From Streptococcus infantis (lineage in GTDB: Bacteria > Bacillota > Bacilli > Lactobacillales > Streptococcaceae): 64,000 nt of DNA. Location of the stretch: NCBI RefSeq assembly GCF_021497965.1, contig NZ_CP046525.1:1240001-1304000 (forward strand), in the 5' to 3' direction. Positions 55,091-62,901 of the stretch are shown in pieces (positions within the stretch are counted from its first letter, which is position 1; each line of letters begins with the position of its first letter). The position numbers were made by a program, and so were the translations under genes. The notes below the pieces were generated by a model that was not told where the DNA came from, did no database searches, and saw only the letters and a program-made list of their open reading frames with translations.

Positions 55091-55844
55091 TCTGCAACTC
55101 CTTGATTCTCTGGGCTACGTCTTCTGCTTGCATGAGGGCTGTTCCTACCAAAATTCCGTTAAAGTAGGGTGCAACTCGTTTCGCATCTGCTTCTGTAAAA
55201 ATAGCAGATTCAGAAATGTAGAAGCAATCGTCCTTAAAGTATTGGGCCAAGTCTACACTGGTCTGTAAGTCGACTTCAAAGGTAGTCAAATTACGATTAT
55301 TCACACCAATAATTTGAGCGCCAAGGCGGTGAGCCACTTCTAGCTCAGCCAGATTATGAGTTTCCACCAACACTTCTAGTCCAAGCTCTGTCGCATAGTC
55401 ATACAGTTCCTTGAGGCGTTCTTCTGATAAAGCCGCTACGATGAGCAAGATAACTGTCGCACCTGCATTGCGAGCTCGGATGATTTGCTTTTCATCGATA
55501 ATAAAATCCTTGTTCAGCGTCGGAATCTGTACCTGACTGGAAATCTCACGAAGGTAATCCAAATGACCTTTGAAGAAAACTTCGTCTGTCAATACAGAAA
55601 TCATAACAGCGCCGTTAGCCTCGTAAGTCTGGGCCTGTTGAACGATATCCACATCCAGATTGATATCACCCATACTTGGACTCGCCTTCTTGACCTCTGC
55701 AATGATTTGCAAGCGGTCCTGATGGTTTTTCAAATATTCAGCTAAGCGATAGCTTGCTCGCAGGGGCTGAAACTCCTCTCGCTCCATCTTTTCAACTTCA
55801 CGCGCCTTCTGTTCTAAGATACGTGACAAAAATTCCTGACTCAT
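55077..55844 (-). CDS. trpC: Indole-3-glycerol phosphate synthase
   Basis: 255 residues, TIM barrel. [13 protein letters not shown] (about 49-61) with the catalytic Lys, [18 protein letters not shown], and [13 protein letters not shown] are family blocks. Forms the indole ring from CdRP. ATG 55844 overlaps the trpD stop by 4 nt. Confidence 0.96.
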   Translation of the reverse strand: MSQEFLSRILEQKAREVEKMEREEFQPLRASYRLAEYLKNHQDRLQIIAEVKKASPSMGDINLDVDIVQQAQTYEANGAVMISVLTDEVFFKGHLDYLREISSQVQIPTLNKDFIIDEKQIIRARNAGATVILLIVAALSEERLKELYDYATELGLEVLVETHNLAELEVAHRLGAQIIGVNNRNLTTFEVDLQTSVDLAQYFKDDCFYISESAIFTEADAKRVAPYFNGILVGTALMQAEDVAQRIKELQIDKG

Positions 55845-56845
55845 TTTTGATACTCCTGTAATAGTCTGAGTTTTTCAAGGGCCTTACCACTAGCTATCAC
55901 TTGACGTGCCATTTCAACTCCGTCTTTGATAGTATCTACCTTACCATTGGCATAAAAACCAAGGCCAGCATTTAAGACTGTTGTTTCCAAGAATGGACTT
56001 GGTTCGTTATTAAGAACGCTAACAAGAATGGCTGCATTCTCATGAGCATTTCCCCCACGAATGTCCTCAATGGCAATGCGTTCCATTCCCAAATCTTCTG
56101 GGGTAAAGGTTGACAAAGTGATTTCACCATTTTCAAGAAGGGCAATGCTAGTAGTACCATTCAAACCAGCTTCATCTAATCCTTCCGGACCAGCTACTAC
56201 AATGGCACGTTTGCGACCCATGTTTTTCAAAACCTGAGCAGTACTTTCTAGAAGTTCTGGACGACTAATTCCTAGAAGCTGTGTTTCCAAGATCATTGGG
56301 TGAATGAGTGGACCTGTCAAATTCATGATGGTTGGAATTCCCAACTCCAAGCGTGCTGGCATGACATATTTCATAGCTGGATGCATGTTTTTGGCAAAGA
56401 GAAAGACAATTCCTGTTTGATCAAATACCTTACCCAATTGTGCTGGCTTGAGGTCAATATTGATTCCCAAAGCTTGCAAGACATCTGCTGAACCAGATTT
56501 AGAGGAAATTGAACGATTACCATGTTTAGCCATATGGATGCCTCCACCTGCTAAGACAAAGGCTGCAGTTGTTGAAATGTTGAAGCTAAATGACTTATCT
56601 CCACCTGTACCGCAGTTATCCATAGCATCTTGAATGTTGGTTGGAATGTGTTGAGCATGTCCTCTCATGACTTGAGCGAGGGCTGTTCTTTCTTCAGGTG
56701 TCTCTCCCTTCATCTTGAGGGCTAAAAGAAGTGAAGCGATTTGTGCTTCTGTCACTCGCCCTGTTACGATGCGTTCGATCACATCTGTCATTTCAACACT
56801 TGATAGGTCTTCAAAGTTCGCTAATTTTTCAATAATTTCTTTCAT
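55841..56845 (-). CDS. trpD: Anthranilate phosphoribosyltransferase
   Basis: 334 residues. PRPP-binding loop [17 protein letters not shown] (about 78-94), [17 protein letters not shown], and LTGPLIHP. Transfers anthranilate to PRPP. Ten nt after trpG. Confidence 0.97.
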   Translation of the reverse strand: MKEIIEKLANFEDLSSVEMTDVIERIVTGRVTEAQIASLLLALKMKGETPEERTALAQVMRGHAQHIPTNIQDAMDNCGTGGDKSFSFNISTTAAFVLAGGGIHMAKHGNRSISSKSGSADVLQALGINIDLKPAQLGKVFDQTGIVFLFAKNMHPAMKYVMPARLELGIPTIMNLTGPLIHPMILETQLLGISRPELLESTAQVLKNMGRKRAIVVAGPEGLDEAGLNGTTSIALLENGEITLSTFTPEDLGMERIAIEDIRGGNAHENAAILVSVLNNEPSPFLETTVLNAGLGFYANGKVDTIKDGVEMARQVIASGKALEKLRLLQEYQK

Positions 56846-56855
56846 TTTGTCTTCC

Positions 56856-57422
56856 TCACTTTACAACTTTCTCGATAAAATTCTGAATAGAAGATAGGCC
56901 ATCTGGTGTTCCAATACTTTCTGGATGATACTGCAAGCCATAAATCGGCAAGATTTTGTGTTGAATTCCCATAATGGCTTGGTCATCTGTCGAACGAGCT
57001 GTCACTTCAAACTCTTCCGGCATCTCTTCAATTAAAATACTGTGGTAACGCATGACTGGGCGATTGTCCTCAATCTCTTGATAGAGAACGGATGGAGTCT
57101 CAAATCGGATTTGGCTTTGTTTACCGTGCATAACTTTAGGAGCCAAGCCCAACTTGCCACCAAAGACTTCTGCGATGGCCTGGTGCCCCAAACAAATCCC
57201 TAGAATCGGTTTCTTACCTGCAAAATCACGAATCATTTCTTCCATCTTCCCAGCATCAGCTGGCCAACCTGGACCAGGAGAAAAGACCAGTCCATCTGCC
57301 TTTGTAGCTTCTTCATAAAGGGTTGGATCATCATTTCTTAAAACCTGAACTTCTGCGAAATTCCCAATGTATTGGGCTAGGTTATAGGTAAATGAATCAT
57401 AATTATCAATCAATAAAATCAT
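56856..57422 (-). CDS. trpG: Anthranilate synthase component II (glutamine amidotransferase)
   Basis: 188 residues, class I amidotransferase. The triad is visible: Cys in GICLGHQAI (about 78), His and Glu in YHPESIGT (about 169). Supplies ammonia to TrpE. The start overlaps trpE by 4 nt. It is a free subunit, not fused to TrpD as in enterics. Confidence 0.97.
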   Translation of the reverse strand: MILLIDNYDSFTYNLAQYIGNFAEVQVLRNDDPTLYEEATKADGLVFSPGPGWPADAGKMEEMIRDFAGKKPILGICLGHQAIAEVFGGKLGLAPKVMHGKQSQIRFETPSVLYQEIEDNRPVMRYHSILIEEMPEEFEVTARSTDDQAIMGIQHKILPIYGLQYHPESIGTPDGLSSIQNFIEKVVK

Positions 57423-58780
57423 GGTCTTAGTTCTCCCATTCTAGTCATAGATTTAGCTTTATTAATCGTTTCTTGGTATTCGTTTTGAGCGATAGAATCA
57501 TAAACAATTCCTGCTCCAGCCTGCACATAGGCTGTTTTATTTTTTAGAACCATGGTTCGAATTGCAATGGCAAAGTCAATATCTCCAGTTGCTGAAAGGT
57601 AGCCGATAGCTCCGGCATAAACGCCTCGCTTCTCTGTTTCCAACTCATATATGCGTTTCATAGCACGAATCTTAGGGGCCCCAGAAACTGTTCCTGCCGG
57701 AAGAGTCGCTTTCAAGGCATCCATGGCAGTCAGTTCTGGCAACAAACGTCCTTTTACTACGCTAGTCAAATGCATGACATAGCGGAAAAGTTCCACTTCC
57801 ATATACTTGGTTACTTGGACACTTGCTGTTTCAGCAATTCTACCGATATCATTGCGTCCTAGGTCCACTAGCATTCGGTGTTCTGCCGTTTCCTTTTCAT
57901 CAGAAAGTAGATCACTTGCAAGTGCTGCATCTTCCTCGTCATTTGCACCTCTAGGTCGCGTCCCTGCAATCGGATTGGTTGTTACAATGCCGTTTTTTAC
58001 GGAAACCAAGCTCTCAGGACTGGCACCGATGATTTGATAATCTCCAAAGTCATAAAAGTATAGGTAATTTGATGGATTTGTTACTCGGAGATTTCTGTAG
58101 AAGTCAAAAGGATTTCCAGTTACTTCTGCTGAGAAACGCTGACTGAGCACGCATTGGAACATATCTCCATTGCGAATCAAGTCGCGAGCTGTTTCTACCA
58201 TTTCTTCAAATTTCTGAGGTGCAATATGTGGTCTAAACTGAAGTGGAGAAACGTCCAAGTCTTCAAATTCATTTGGAGCAGGGATTTTCAACTCCTCTAA
58301 AACCTGATTTAAAGCAACTTCTAGTTCATCATTGCTACGATCACTGTAAAGAGCATCCTCGATGATATGAATTTTTTCTTTCTTGTGGTCAAATACCATA
58401 TAACTCTCGTAAACAAAGAAATGCATATCTGGCGTCCCAATCGTATCCTCAGGAAGCTGGCCAACCTCTTCGTAAAGAGAAATCATGTCGTAACCAACAA
58501 AGCCAATCGCTCCACCACCAAAAGGTAGGTCTGAATGGTGCTGGCTCTTTTGTGTCACCTCATAAAGGAAATCCAATGGGTCACGATCAATCACTTGGCC
58601 ATTTTGATATAGAACTCCATTCTTAAACTTAATCTCAAAAACTGGATTATAGGCCAAGATAGAAAATCGAGCATTTTCCTTTTCTCTTGGGATACTTTCA
58701 AGTATGACCTTGTGTTGTCCATTTAAGCGCATATACGCCAAGATTGGTGATAAAACATCTCCATGAATGATTCGTTCCAT
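57419..58780 (-). CDS. trpE: Anthranilate synthase component I
   Basis: 453 residues. The C-terminal chorismate-binding domain has IAGTRPRG, AEHRMLVDLGRND, GTVSGAPKIRAM and YAGAIGYLS. The feedback-site segment near the N-terminus reads VILESIPRE, keeping the Ser used for Trp inhibition. First gene of trpEGDCFBA. AAAGGGAAATTACA precedes ATG. Its leader holds a structured repeat copy and a Trp T-box. Confidence 0.97.
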   Translation of the reverse strand: MERIIHGDVLSPILAYMRLNGQHKVILESIPREKENARFSILAYNPVFEIKFKNGVLYQNGQVIDRDPLDFLYEVTQKSQHHSDLPFGGGAIGFVGYDMISLYEEVGQLPEDTIGTPDMHFFVYESYMVFDHKKEKIHIIEDALYSDRSNDELEVALNQVLEELKIPAPNEFEDLDVSPLQFRPHIAPQKFEEMVETARDLIRNGDMFQCVLSQRFSAEVTGNPFDFYRNLRVTNPSNYLYFYDFGDYQIIGASPESLVSVKNGIVTTNPIAGTRPRGANDEEDAALASDLLSDEKETAEHRMLVDLGRNDIGRIAETASVQVTKYMEVELFRYVMHLTSVVKGRLLPELTAMDALKATLPAGTVSGAPKIRAMKRIYELETEKRGVYAGAIGYLSATGDIDFAIAIRTMVLKNKTAYVQAGAGIVYDSIAQNEYQETINKAKSMTRMGELRP

Positions 58781-58845
58781 TGTAATTTCCCTTTCAGTTC
58801 CTTATTTTTAATTTTTTATCTTTTTTCTATTTCCCTTAAATAGTG

Positions 58846-58987
58846 CGGACGGGAGCAACTTTCTCCGAAATTTCATCCCTAATTTTTGAGCCATGTGTCT
58901 CAAAAATTCCGTCCTAGAGAAGCAAAGATGCTTCTCTAGGATACCACCATGGCGGGAAATAGCGGTTCGATGCTCACTTCGTTCGCA
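58846..58987 (-). ncRNA. Structured element, copy 2 (trpE leader)
   Basis: Minus strand order: hairpin C (TGC, 11-nt loop GAACGAAGTGA, GCA), 31 nt with GCCATGGTGG, hairpin B (12-bp stem CCTAGAGAAGCA/TGCTTCTCTAGG, 4-nt loop), 4 nt, hairpin A (10-bp stem AATTTTTGAG/CTCAAAAATT, 8-nt loop), and a 3' arm in which GGACGG (plus 58847-58852) can pair with CCGTCC (58909-58914). Register equals copy 1 at 39848-40012. It lies 66 nt upstream of trpE and downstream of the T-box terminator. Confidence 0.75.
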
Positions 58988-59056
58988 AATATTTTATAGA
59001 AATCTACCTATTGATGAAGCATAATTATAACTGAATAGCCACACCTATAATACATA

Positions 59057-59091
59057 TATAAAAATCCCCACGCAAAATAACTTGCGTGAGG
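59057..59091 (-). terminator. T-box-controlled terminator upstream of trpE
   Basis: Minus strand CCTCACGCAA / TTGCGTGGGG with a 5-nt loop, then ATTTTTATA. Its 5' arm TCCTCAC is also the strand that pairs with the T-box (GAGGTGGCACC) in the antiterminator. Confidence 0.85.
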
Positions 59092-59295
59092 ACGAAATTC
59101 GCGGTGCCACCTCAATTATAGGATTTCTCCTATCTCTCATTCCTGTCTCAGATAGCTCCTGTAACAGGTTGTGCGATAAAGGGCACTCCCTTGAGAATTA
59201 TGAATTCTTCTCTCGTTTGAGATGGACCCAACCTTACAGCTTTCCCTGCTTGTTTTCAGCAACCACAAGCTCTCTGAGAGAGAAACAGCTATAAT
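59057..59295 (-). ncRNA. Tryptophan T-box leader 1 (trpE operon)
   Basis: Minus strand: stem I with the AGAGAGC...GGTTGCTG region, a specifier TGG (59230-59228, within GGTTGGGTCC), then the T-box AATTGAGGTGGCACCGCG (59117-59100) and terminator. The bulge TGGC can pair fully with tRNA ending GCCA, matching the G73 of bacterial tRNA(Trp). No strong promoter is visible between trpB2 and this leader, so it may be reached by readthrough. Confidence 0.93.
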
Positions 59296-59306
59296 TTTTC
59301 CATCTT

Positions 59307-60485
59307 TTATTTTTTAGCTTCAAGGTAGTCTGCAATAGCAGCTACGTCCTTGTCTCCACGACCAGAGACATTGATGATGATAATCTCATCTTTACTTAGT
59401 TTTGGTGCGCGTTTGACTGCTTCTGCGATGGCATGCGAGCTTTCGATCGCTGGGATAATTCCTTCTGTCTTGCTTAGTAAAAGCAAGGCTTGAACAGCCT
59501 CTTCATCAGTCGCTGCAACATACTCTACACGACCAGAGTCTTTAAAGAAGGCATGTTCTGGACCAACCCCTGGATAGTCCAAACCTGCTGAGATAGAGTA
59601 AACTGGCGCGAGCTCTCCATCTTCCTTAAAGACTGCATAGGTCTTCATTCCATCGACAATTCCTACACTGCCCTTGGTCATTGTTGCCGCGTGTTTGTCA
59701 GTATCTAGACCGTGACCAGCAGCTTCTACCCCAACCAATTTAACTTCTTCATCACCTACATACTGTGAAAAGGCACCGATGGCATTCGAACCACCACCCA
59801 CACAGGCAATGACGTAGTCTGGCAAACGTCCTTCTTTTTCCAAGATTTGACGACGTGATTCTTCACTGATTACTTTTTGGAATTCATGAACAATCGTTGG
59901 GTAAGGGTGCGGACCTACAGCCGAACCTAAAACGTAGAAAGCATCAAGGTCATTCATCCATGCTCCAAAGGCTGCGTCAACCGCATCTTTGAGGGTACGA
60001 GTACCAGTTTCAACTGCGTGAACAGTTGCTCCCATCATCTCCATGCGGAACACATTGAGACGTTGACGCTCCACATCTTCTGCCCCCATGTAGACATCAC
60101 ATGCCATACCAAATTTGGCTGCCGCTGCAGCTGTCGCAACACCGTGCTGACCAGCTCCTGTCTCTGCAATGACACGTTTTTTACCCATACGTTTGGCAAG
60201 AAGGATCTGCCCTAAAACGTTGTTAAGCTTGTGAGAACCCAGGTGGTTAAGGTCTTCGCGCTTGAGATAAATCTTAGCGCCACCTAAGTGATCTGTCAAA
60301 CTTTCCGCAAAATAAAGCGGTGTTTCACGACCTGAATAATCCTTCAAGTAATGACGATATTCTGCCAAAAATTCTGGATCATCCTTGTATTTATCAAAAG
60401 TCACTTCCAACTCATCTAATAAAGCCTGAATTGGTTCTGGTACAAAACTACCACCAAATTGTCCAAAATATCCTTTAGTTGTCAT
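59307..60485 (-). CDS. trpB: Second, standalone tryptophan synthase beta chain
   Basis: 392 residues from [12 protein letters not shown]; a 407-codon reading from 60530 would begin within the T-box terminator. PLP Lys in [10 protein letters not shown], Glu in [19 protein letters not shown] and SGRGDKDV are all intact, so it should be active. It is clearly a paralogue of the operon TrpB but has many changes, including the PLP-Lys segment and the N-terminal third that contacts TrpA. No trpA adjoins it. Trp T-box control suggests synthesis when charged tRNA(Trp) is scarce, with indole salvage as a plausible role. Confidence 0.92.
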   Translation of the reverse strand: MTTKGYFGQFGGSFVPEPIQALLDELEVTFDKYKDDPEFLAEYRHYLKDYSGRETPLYFAESLTDHLGGAKIYLKREDLNHLGSHKLNNVLGQILLAKRMGKKRVIAETGAGQHGVATAAAAAKFGMACDVYMGAEDVERQRLNVFRMEMMGATVHAVETGTRTLKDAVDAAFGAWMNDLDAFYVLGSAVGPHPYPTIVHEFQKVISEESRRQILEKEGRLPDYVIACVGGGSNAIGAFSQYVGDEEVKLVGVEAAGHGLDTDKHAATMTKGSVGIVDGMKTYAVFKEDGELAPVYSISAGLDYPGVGPEHAFFKDSGRVEYVAATDEEAVQALLLLSKTEGIIPAIESSHAIAEAVKRAPKLSKDEIIIINVSGRGDKDVAAIADYLEAKK

Positions 60486-60518
60486 AAATTTTTCCTCTTT
60501 TCCATTGTTCCAAAATAT

Positions 60519-60557
60519 GAAAAAGCCCACACACGGAATTTACTTCCATGTGAGGGC
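60519..60557 (-). terminator. T-box-controlled terminator upstream of standalone trpB
   Basis: Minus strand 14-bp stem GCCCTCACATGGAA / TTCCGTGTGTGGGC with a 5-nt loop, then TTTTTCAT. Confidence 0.9.
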
Positions 60558-60760
60558 GTTTGTAACGCGGTACCACCTCATTTGTAAAGAGAATACCCCT
60601 TTACATCTCTGCCTTGTCTAACAACAAGTTGCACTGTAAGGTGTGCCTACCGAATTTTCATTGTTTCAAATTCACTTTTAAAATCAGCCCAATTTCACTA
60701 GTTCCAACCACCTGTTCACAGTAACCACAGGCTCCCTGAAGATTAAAAATAATTACTTTT
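60519..60760 (-). ncRNA. Tryptophan T-box leader 2 (standalone trpB)
   Basis: Minus strand: stem I with CAGGGAGCCTGTGGTTACTG, specifier TGG (60691-60689, within AAATTGGGCTG), T-box AATGAGGTGGTACCGCG (60583-60567) and a terminator. The discriminator-pairing base is U (TGGT), which can only wobble with G73 of tRNA(Trp), unlike leader 1. Confidence 0.93.
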
Positions 60761-60776
60761 CTGATTTGTTGAGTTA

Positions 60777-60805
60777 ATTATATGTTATTGTTTTTCCTTT
60801 GTCAA
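60777..60805 (-). promoter_or_regulatory. Consensus promoter of the T-box 2-trpB transcript
   Basis: Minus strand -35 TTGACA (60805-60800), 17-nt spacer, -10 TATAAT (60782-60777): a perfect housekeeping promoter, so control is left to attenuation. Confidence 0.92.
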
Positions 60806-60838
60806 CCGTTTTCACTAATTTTTTACTAATTTTTTTAA

Positions 60839-62065
60839 TTATTTTTGTGAAGCACCTAGAACTTCATCAGAAACTTTGACAAAAGTCTCAATGATATAAT
60901 CTACTTCTTCATCCGTTAATTTGGTATGAAGCGGTAATGTAATCTCGTTTACAAAGTAGGCATAGGCCTTAGGATAGTTTGCCATTTCGAAGCCAAGATT
61001 TTTATAGGCTGTCAAAAGCGGAAGCGGTTTGTAGTGAACGTTACTTGCGATTCCAGCTTTGGCCAATTCTTGGATAATTTGATTGCGTTGTTCGAGACTA
61101 GCACCTTCTACATGGGTAACGTAAAGGTGACGACAAGATTCAACAGTATCTGTCTCATGCGCCAATGGGTAAATACGAGTTCCTGCAAATCCACGGTCGT
61201 AGCGACTTACGATTTCTTTACGACGTTGAAGCAAGCCAGGATAACGATCCAATTGTACCAAACCAATTGAAGCCATGATATCTGTCATGTTGCACTTGTA
61301 GGCAGGAGTTACGATATCGTATTCCCATGAACCTAGTTGCATCTTAGCTAGCGCATCTTTTGTTTGACCATGAAGGGAAAGAATTTGGAATTCCTTGTAC
61401 ATTTCTTCATCATCAATAGCTGGATTAGCTTTCCAGGTCGCACTTCCTCCTTCAGCAGTTGTAAAATTCTTAACTGCGTGGAAAGAGAATGATGTAAAGT
61501 CTGCAATGGAACCAGCTGGTTGTCCTTTATAGGTTGAACCCAAAGCATGGGCACTATCAGAGACAATCACAATACGGTTAAAGGCCTTTTGCCACTTGCT
61601 AGTAGCTGTAAAGAGGTCACGTTTCTTCTCAACAACTTGGAACAAACGGTCATAGTCACAGACAATCCCTGCAAGTTCTACTGGGATGATAACCTTAGTC
61701 TTCTCAGTAATCGCTTGCTCAAGCTTGTCATAGTCCATTTCAAAGGTATCACCTTGGATATCAACCATAACTGGTGTAGCACCTACGTGAGTGATAACGC
61801 TACATGATGCTGTATAAGTCATAGCCGGAACGATAACTTCATCGCCAGGACCCACTTCAAGCACGCGCAAGATCAATTCAAGAGCTGCTGTTGCAGAGTT
61901 GAGGCAGACTGTCTTAGGTGTCTGAGTATAGGCAGATAGACGACGCTCCAATTCTTTTGTCTTTGGACCTGTTGTGATCCAACCAGAACGGAGGGTATCT
62001 GCTACTTCAGCAATTTCAGCTTCGGTAATATCAGGTGGTGAAAATGGAATATTATACTTTGTCAT
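60839..62065 (-). CDS. DegT/DnrJ/EryC1/StrS sugar aminotransferase
   Basis: 408 residues, PLP-dependent. The PLP Lys is in FSFHAVKNFTTAEGG (about 208), with NSATAALELIL (about 56-66) for the phosphate. Pneumococcal orthologues next to a sugar-phosphate transferase and ABC genes are assigned to making the aminated deoxysugar (AATGal) of teichoic acid. That role is inferred here from the same neighbourhood. Followed by an A/T-rich region without a clear terminator. Confidence 0.88.
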   Translation of the reverse strand: MTKYNIPFSPPDITEAEIAEVADTLRSGWITTGPKTKELERRLSAYTQTPKTVCLNSATAALELILRVLEVGPGDEVIVPAMTYTASCSVITHVGATPVMVDIQGDTFEMDYDKLEQAITEKTKVIIPVELAGIVCDYDRLFQVVEKKRDLFTATSKWQKAFNRIVIVSDSAHALGSTYKGQPAGSIADFTSFSFHAVKNFTTAEGGSATWKANPAIDDEEMYKEFQILSLHGQTKDALAKMQLGSWEYDIVTPAYKCNMTDIMASIGLVQLDRYPGLLQRRKEIVSRYDRGFAGTRIYPLAHETDTVESCRHLYVTHVEGASLEQRNQIIQELAKAGIASNVHYKPLPLLTAYKNLGFEMANYPKAYAYFVNEITLPLHTKLTDEEVDYIIETFVKVSDEVLGASQK

Positions 62066-62103
62066 TGTTTTACTCCTTTGATCGGTTTCAATCTTGCGAC
62101 TAA

Positions 62104-62796
62104 TTATTTTAAAACTTCAAATACAGTCTGGAACATGATCTTAATATCCCCGAAGAAATTAAAATCACGTAGGTAGGCTAGATTATAGTGCATTTTTTCT
62201 GGTAGGACTCTCTCAACATAAGCCTGGTCAACAGTCATACCTTTTGCAGTCATTTGACTGATAATGGCATCCTCGTCCTTATAGTTAATGCTGGCAAGCG
62301 ACGTAATCCCAGCAGGCAAGAGCAAGGTAGCCATCATTTCTGGGCTGTACTGCTCTGTGTAGCGTGGTACTTCTGGACGAGTTCCCACAAAGGACATCTC
62401 TCCTTTGAGAACATTGACCAATTGCGGAAGTTCATCCAAACGAACACGTCGAATGAAATTTCCAACTTTGGTGATGCGGCTGTCATTGGCAGATGTTACG
62501 AGACTTCCTTTCTTGTCCGCATCGGTCACCATGGTTCGGAATTTCCAAATCTTGAAATGTCGGTTGTATTGGGTTACCCGAACTTGCTTGTAAATGACTG
62601 GGCCCTTACTATCAAGCTTAATCCAAATGCTTAGAATTAGAAATACGGGTGAAGTCAAGATTAACAAGACCAAGGCTAGAAACAAGTCTAGACAACGCTT
62701 GAGAATCAGTGAACCTTTTCTTCCAGAGACGAGCTGGTAGTATGGTTTTACCTCGCTCAATTGCATCTCCTGAGGTAGTTCATCCCATTTCAGCAT
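62104..62796 (-). CDS. Initiating sugar-phosphate transferase
   Basis: 230 residues. One N-terminal membrane segment (about 32-55) and the bacterial sugar transferase core with VRLDELPQLVNVLKGEMSFVGTRPEVP. It moves a sugar-1-phosphate to undecaprenyl phosphate on the cytoplasmic face. It lacks the extended membrane domain of WbaP-type enzymes. With the aminotransferase it likely starts teichoic acid repeat synthesis. ATG 62796 is preferred because GGAG is 7 nt upstream; ATG 62802 is too close to that site. Confidence 0.88.
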   Translation of the reverse strand: MLKWDELPQEMQLSEVKPYYQLVSGRKGSLILKRCLDLFLALVLLILTSPVFLILSIWIKLDSKGPVIYKQVRVTQYNRHFKIWKFRTMVTDADKKGSLVTSANDSRITKVGNFIRRVRLDELPQLVNVLKGEMSFVGTRPEVPRYTEQYSPEMMATLLLPAGITSLASINYKDEDAIISQMTAKGMTVDQAYVERVLPEKMHYNLAYLRDFNFFGDIKIMFQTVFEVLK

Positions 62797-62842
62797 GCAC
62801 ATTCTCCTCTGTTTTTTAATATGTAATCTTTAAACATTCTAC

Positions 62843-62851
62843 ATTATACCA
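62843..62851 (-). promoter_or_regulatory. Extended -10 promoter of the sugar-transferase operon
   Basis: Minus strand TTGTGGTATAAT (hexamer 62848-62843); 46 nt before the start codon. Confidence 0.7.
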
Positions 62852-62901
62852 CAAAATGAAAGAGGCCGTGCAAGAAATCTGTATTTTAAAGGAATTCTTC
62901 C

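Noticed and set aside
59082-59294. 70-codon plus-strand frame across the trpE T-box
   Set aside because: It is antisense to a clear T-box leader and has no supporting signals.
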